Part shown: piece after piece, positions 4,607 to 5,598 of the stretch
How the letters are laid out: each line of letters starts with the position of its first letter
Position numbering within the stretch: the stretch's first letter is position 1
NCBI GenBank assembly: GCA_001817805.1
Contig: MHJB01000029.1
Coordinates: 1 to 5,598 of the forward strand
Direction: 5' to 3'
Length of the DNA stretch: 5,598 nt
Source: Candidatus Colwellbacteria bacterium RIFCSPLOWO2_12_FULL_43_11
GTDB lineage: Bacteria > Patescibacteriota > Minisyncoccia > UBA6257 > Colwellbacteraceae
Program-made: the position numbers and the translations under genes
Notes under the pieces: generated by a model
What the model was told of the DNA's origin: nothing
Seen by the model: the letters and a program-made list of their open reading frames with translations, nothing else
Databases searched by the model: none

Positions 4607-5598
4607 ATGGTTAAGCGGACTTTAGTGATGGTAGTTTTGGATGGCTGGGGAATTGGAACTAGAGATAGCTCCAATCCAATTTACGTTGCCGAAACAAAAT
4701 ATCTTGATTATATAAAACGGCACTATTTAGCCGGTACGCTACAAGCCTCGGGGATAGCAGTTGGTCTCCCTTGGGGAGAAGAAGGTAACTCGGAGGTCGG
4801 ACATTTAACGATTGGCGCCGGGAAAGTTTTATATCAACACTATCCGAGAATCAGTTTACAAATCCGAGACGGCACTTTTTTTAAAAATAAGGTTTTGTTG
4901 GATGCTATAAACCACTCTCAAGTTAAAGGTTCCAATCTTCATCTTGTGGGACTCTTAACCGAAGGCAATGTGCACGCCTCCTTGGAACATCTCCAAGCAT
5001 TGATTAGATTGGCCGCTGAAGAAGGAGTGAGTAAAGACAAACTTTTCTTGCACCTCTTTACCGATGGCCGTGACAGCGCCCCACAATCGGCCATAGGATT
5101 ATTGCAAAAATTGGGCGATGTGAGAGTGGCGAGTATCTCCGGACGCTTCTATGGCATGGATAGAGAGCGCGTTGATAGAGTTAAAGCCTCGTATGATGTG
5201 ATAATGGGTAAAACGAGACCCTCAAAATTTACTTCTCCTATAGGGGCCCTGGAAGACTTCTATAAAAGAAGTTATACGGATGAATACATTGAACCGACCT
5301 TGCTGGACCAAAGCGGGACCATAAAAGACGTTGATAGCGTGATTCTATTCAATTTTCGCGAAGAGAGGATGAGGATTTTAGCCGGGCTACTCAATGAAGG
5401 CAGACAAGGAGATTTGTACATCTGCAGTTTCACGAACTACACCGAAAAGATTAAGTTCCCCGTTGCCTTCCCGCCGGATAAAGTTACCCACCCCTTGGGT
5501 AAAGTCCTCGCCGACAACAATTTAACTCAACTACGCGTAGCCGAAACGGAAAAATACGCCCATGTAACATTCTTCTTTAACGGTCTTCAGGAAACGCC
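4607..5598 (+). CDS. gpmI: 2,3-bisphosphoglycerate-independent phosphoglycerate mutase, N-terminal 330 codons (cut by window end)
   Basis: The enzyme interconverts 3- and 2-phosphoglycerate in glycolysis, using two metal ions (usually Mn) and a phosphoserine intermediate, in the cytoplasm. Visible motifs are V-L-D-G-W-G with metal ligand Asp12, the N-S-E-V-G-H loop with nucleophile Ser62, N-V-H-A with His123, T-D-G-R-D (152-156), G-R-F-Y-G-M-D-R (179-186), F-N-F-R-E-E-R (248-254) and A-E-T-E-K-Y-A-H-V-T-F-F (312-323). Together they cover the first metal-binding segment, the complete phosphotransferase insert (about 80-300) and the start of the second alkaline-phosphatase-fold segment. The remaining metal ligands lie in the missing C-terminus; the family is about 500 residues. 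ATG 4607 places Asp12 and Ser62 exactly as in characterised enzymes. A Glu takes the place of the usual Asp in the F-R-x-D-R motif, a mild variation. The gene is divergent from the winged-helix gene. Confidence 0.97.
   Translation, partial: MVKRTLVMVVLDGWGIGTRDSSNPIYVAETKYLDYIKRHYLAGTLQASGIAVGLPWGEEGNSEVGHLTIGAGKVLYQHYPRISLQIRDGTFFKNKVLLDAINHSQVKGSNLHLVGLLTEGNVHASLEHLQALIRLAAEEGVSKDKLFLHLFTDGRDSAPQSAIGLLQKLGDVRVASISGRFYGMDRERVDRVKASYDVIMGKTRPSKFTSPIGALEDFYKRSYTDEYIEPTLLDQSGTIKDVDSVILFNFREERMRILAGLLNEGRQGDLYICSFTNYTEKIKFPVAFPPDKVTHPLGKVLADNNLTQLRVAETEKYAHVTFFFNGLQET

Overview
The window looks like a piece of a Candidate Phyla Radiation genome (Patescibacteria, most likely a Parcubacteria-type lineage). 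This rests on three things: a very large secreted surface protein with the layout signal peptide / short coiled coil / peptidoglycan-binding-like domain / Gly-Thr linker / repeated beta modules; a small helical-plus-winged-helix protein of a kind I associate with these genomes; and AT-rich and TTGCCGA-type short repeats between and inside genes. The lineage call is inference from protein style and needs a database search.

Layout. 39-3491 (minus) encodes an 1150-residue S-layer-like protein. It has about five beta-sandwich-type modules and a C-terminal tandem duplication carrying one dockerin/EF-hand-like calcium loop. 3492-3811 has no convincing gene. It holds a plausible promoter for the surface-protein gene, a REP-like palindrome, a short intrinsic terminator reading on the minus strand, and a set of nested inverted repeats that could fold in two mutually exclusive ways upstream of that terminator. 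3812-4423 (minus) encodes a 203-residue protein with an N-terminal helical domain, an acidic repeat-rich linker and a C-terminal DeoR-like winged helix. The frame stays open to an ATG at 4552, but those extra 43 codons translate AT-rich intergenic repeat and are probably not coding. 4424-4606 is that AT-rich, repeat-filled divergent intergenic region. 4607 to the window end (plus) is the first 330 codons of gpmI, the cofactor-independent phosphoglycerate mutase of glycolysis, cut by the window edge.

There is no obvious functional link between the three genes: a surface coat protein, a probable DNA-binding regulator and a glycolytic enzyme. The regulator and gpmI are divergent. The surface-protein gene lies downstream of the regulator on the same strand but is separated from it by the terminator, and it has its own promoter-like sequence. 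None of the three chosen starts has a recognisable Shine-Dalgarno sequence.

The observations most worth checking are the alternative RNA structures ahead of the terminator, the cluster of nine TGCCGAWT octamers inside the regulator gene, and the duplicated calcium-loop repeat at the end of the surface protein. I do not see a clearly new multi-gene system here.
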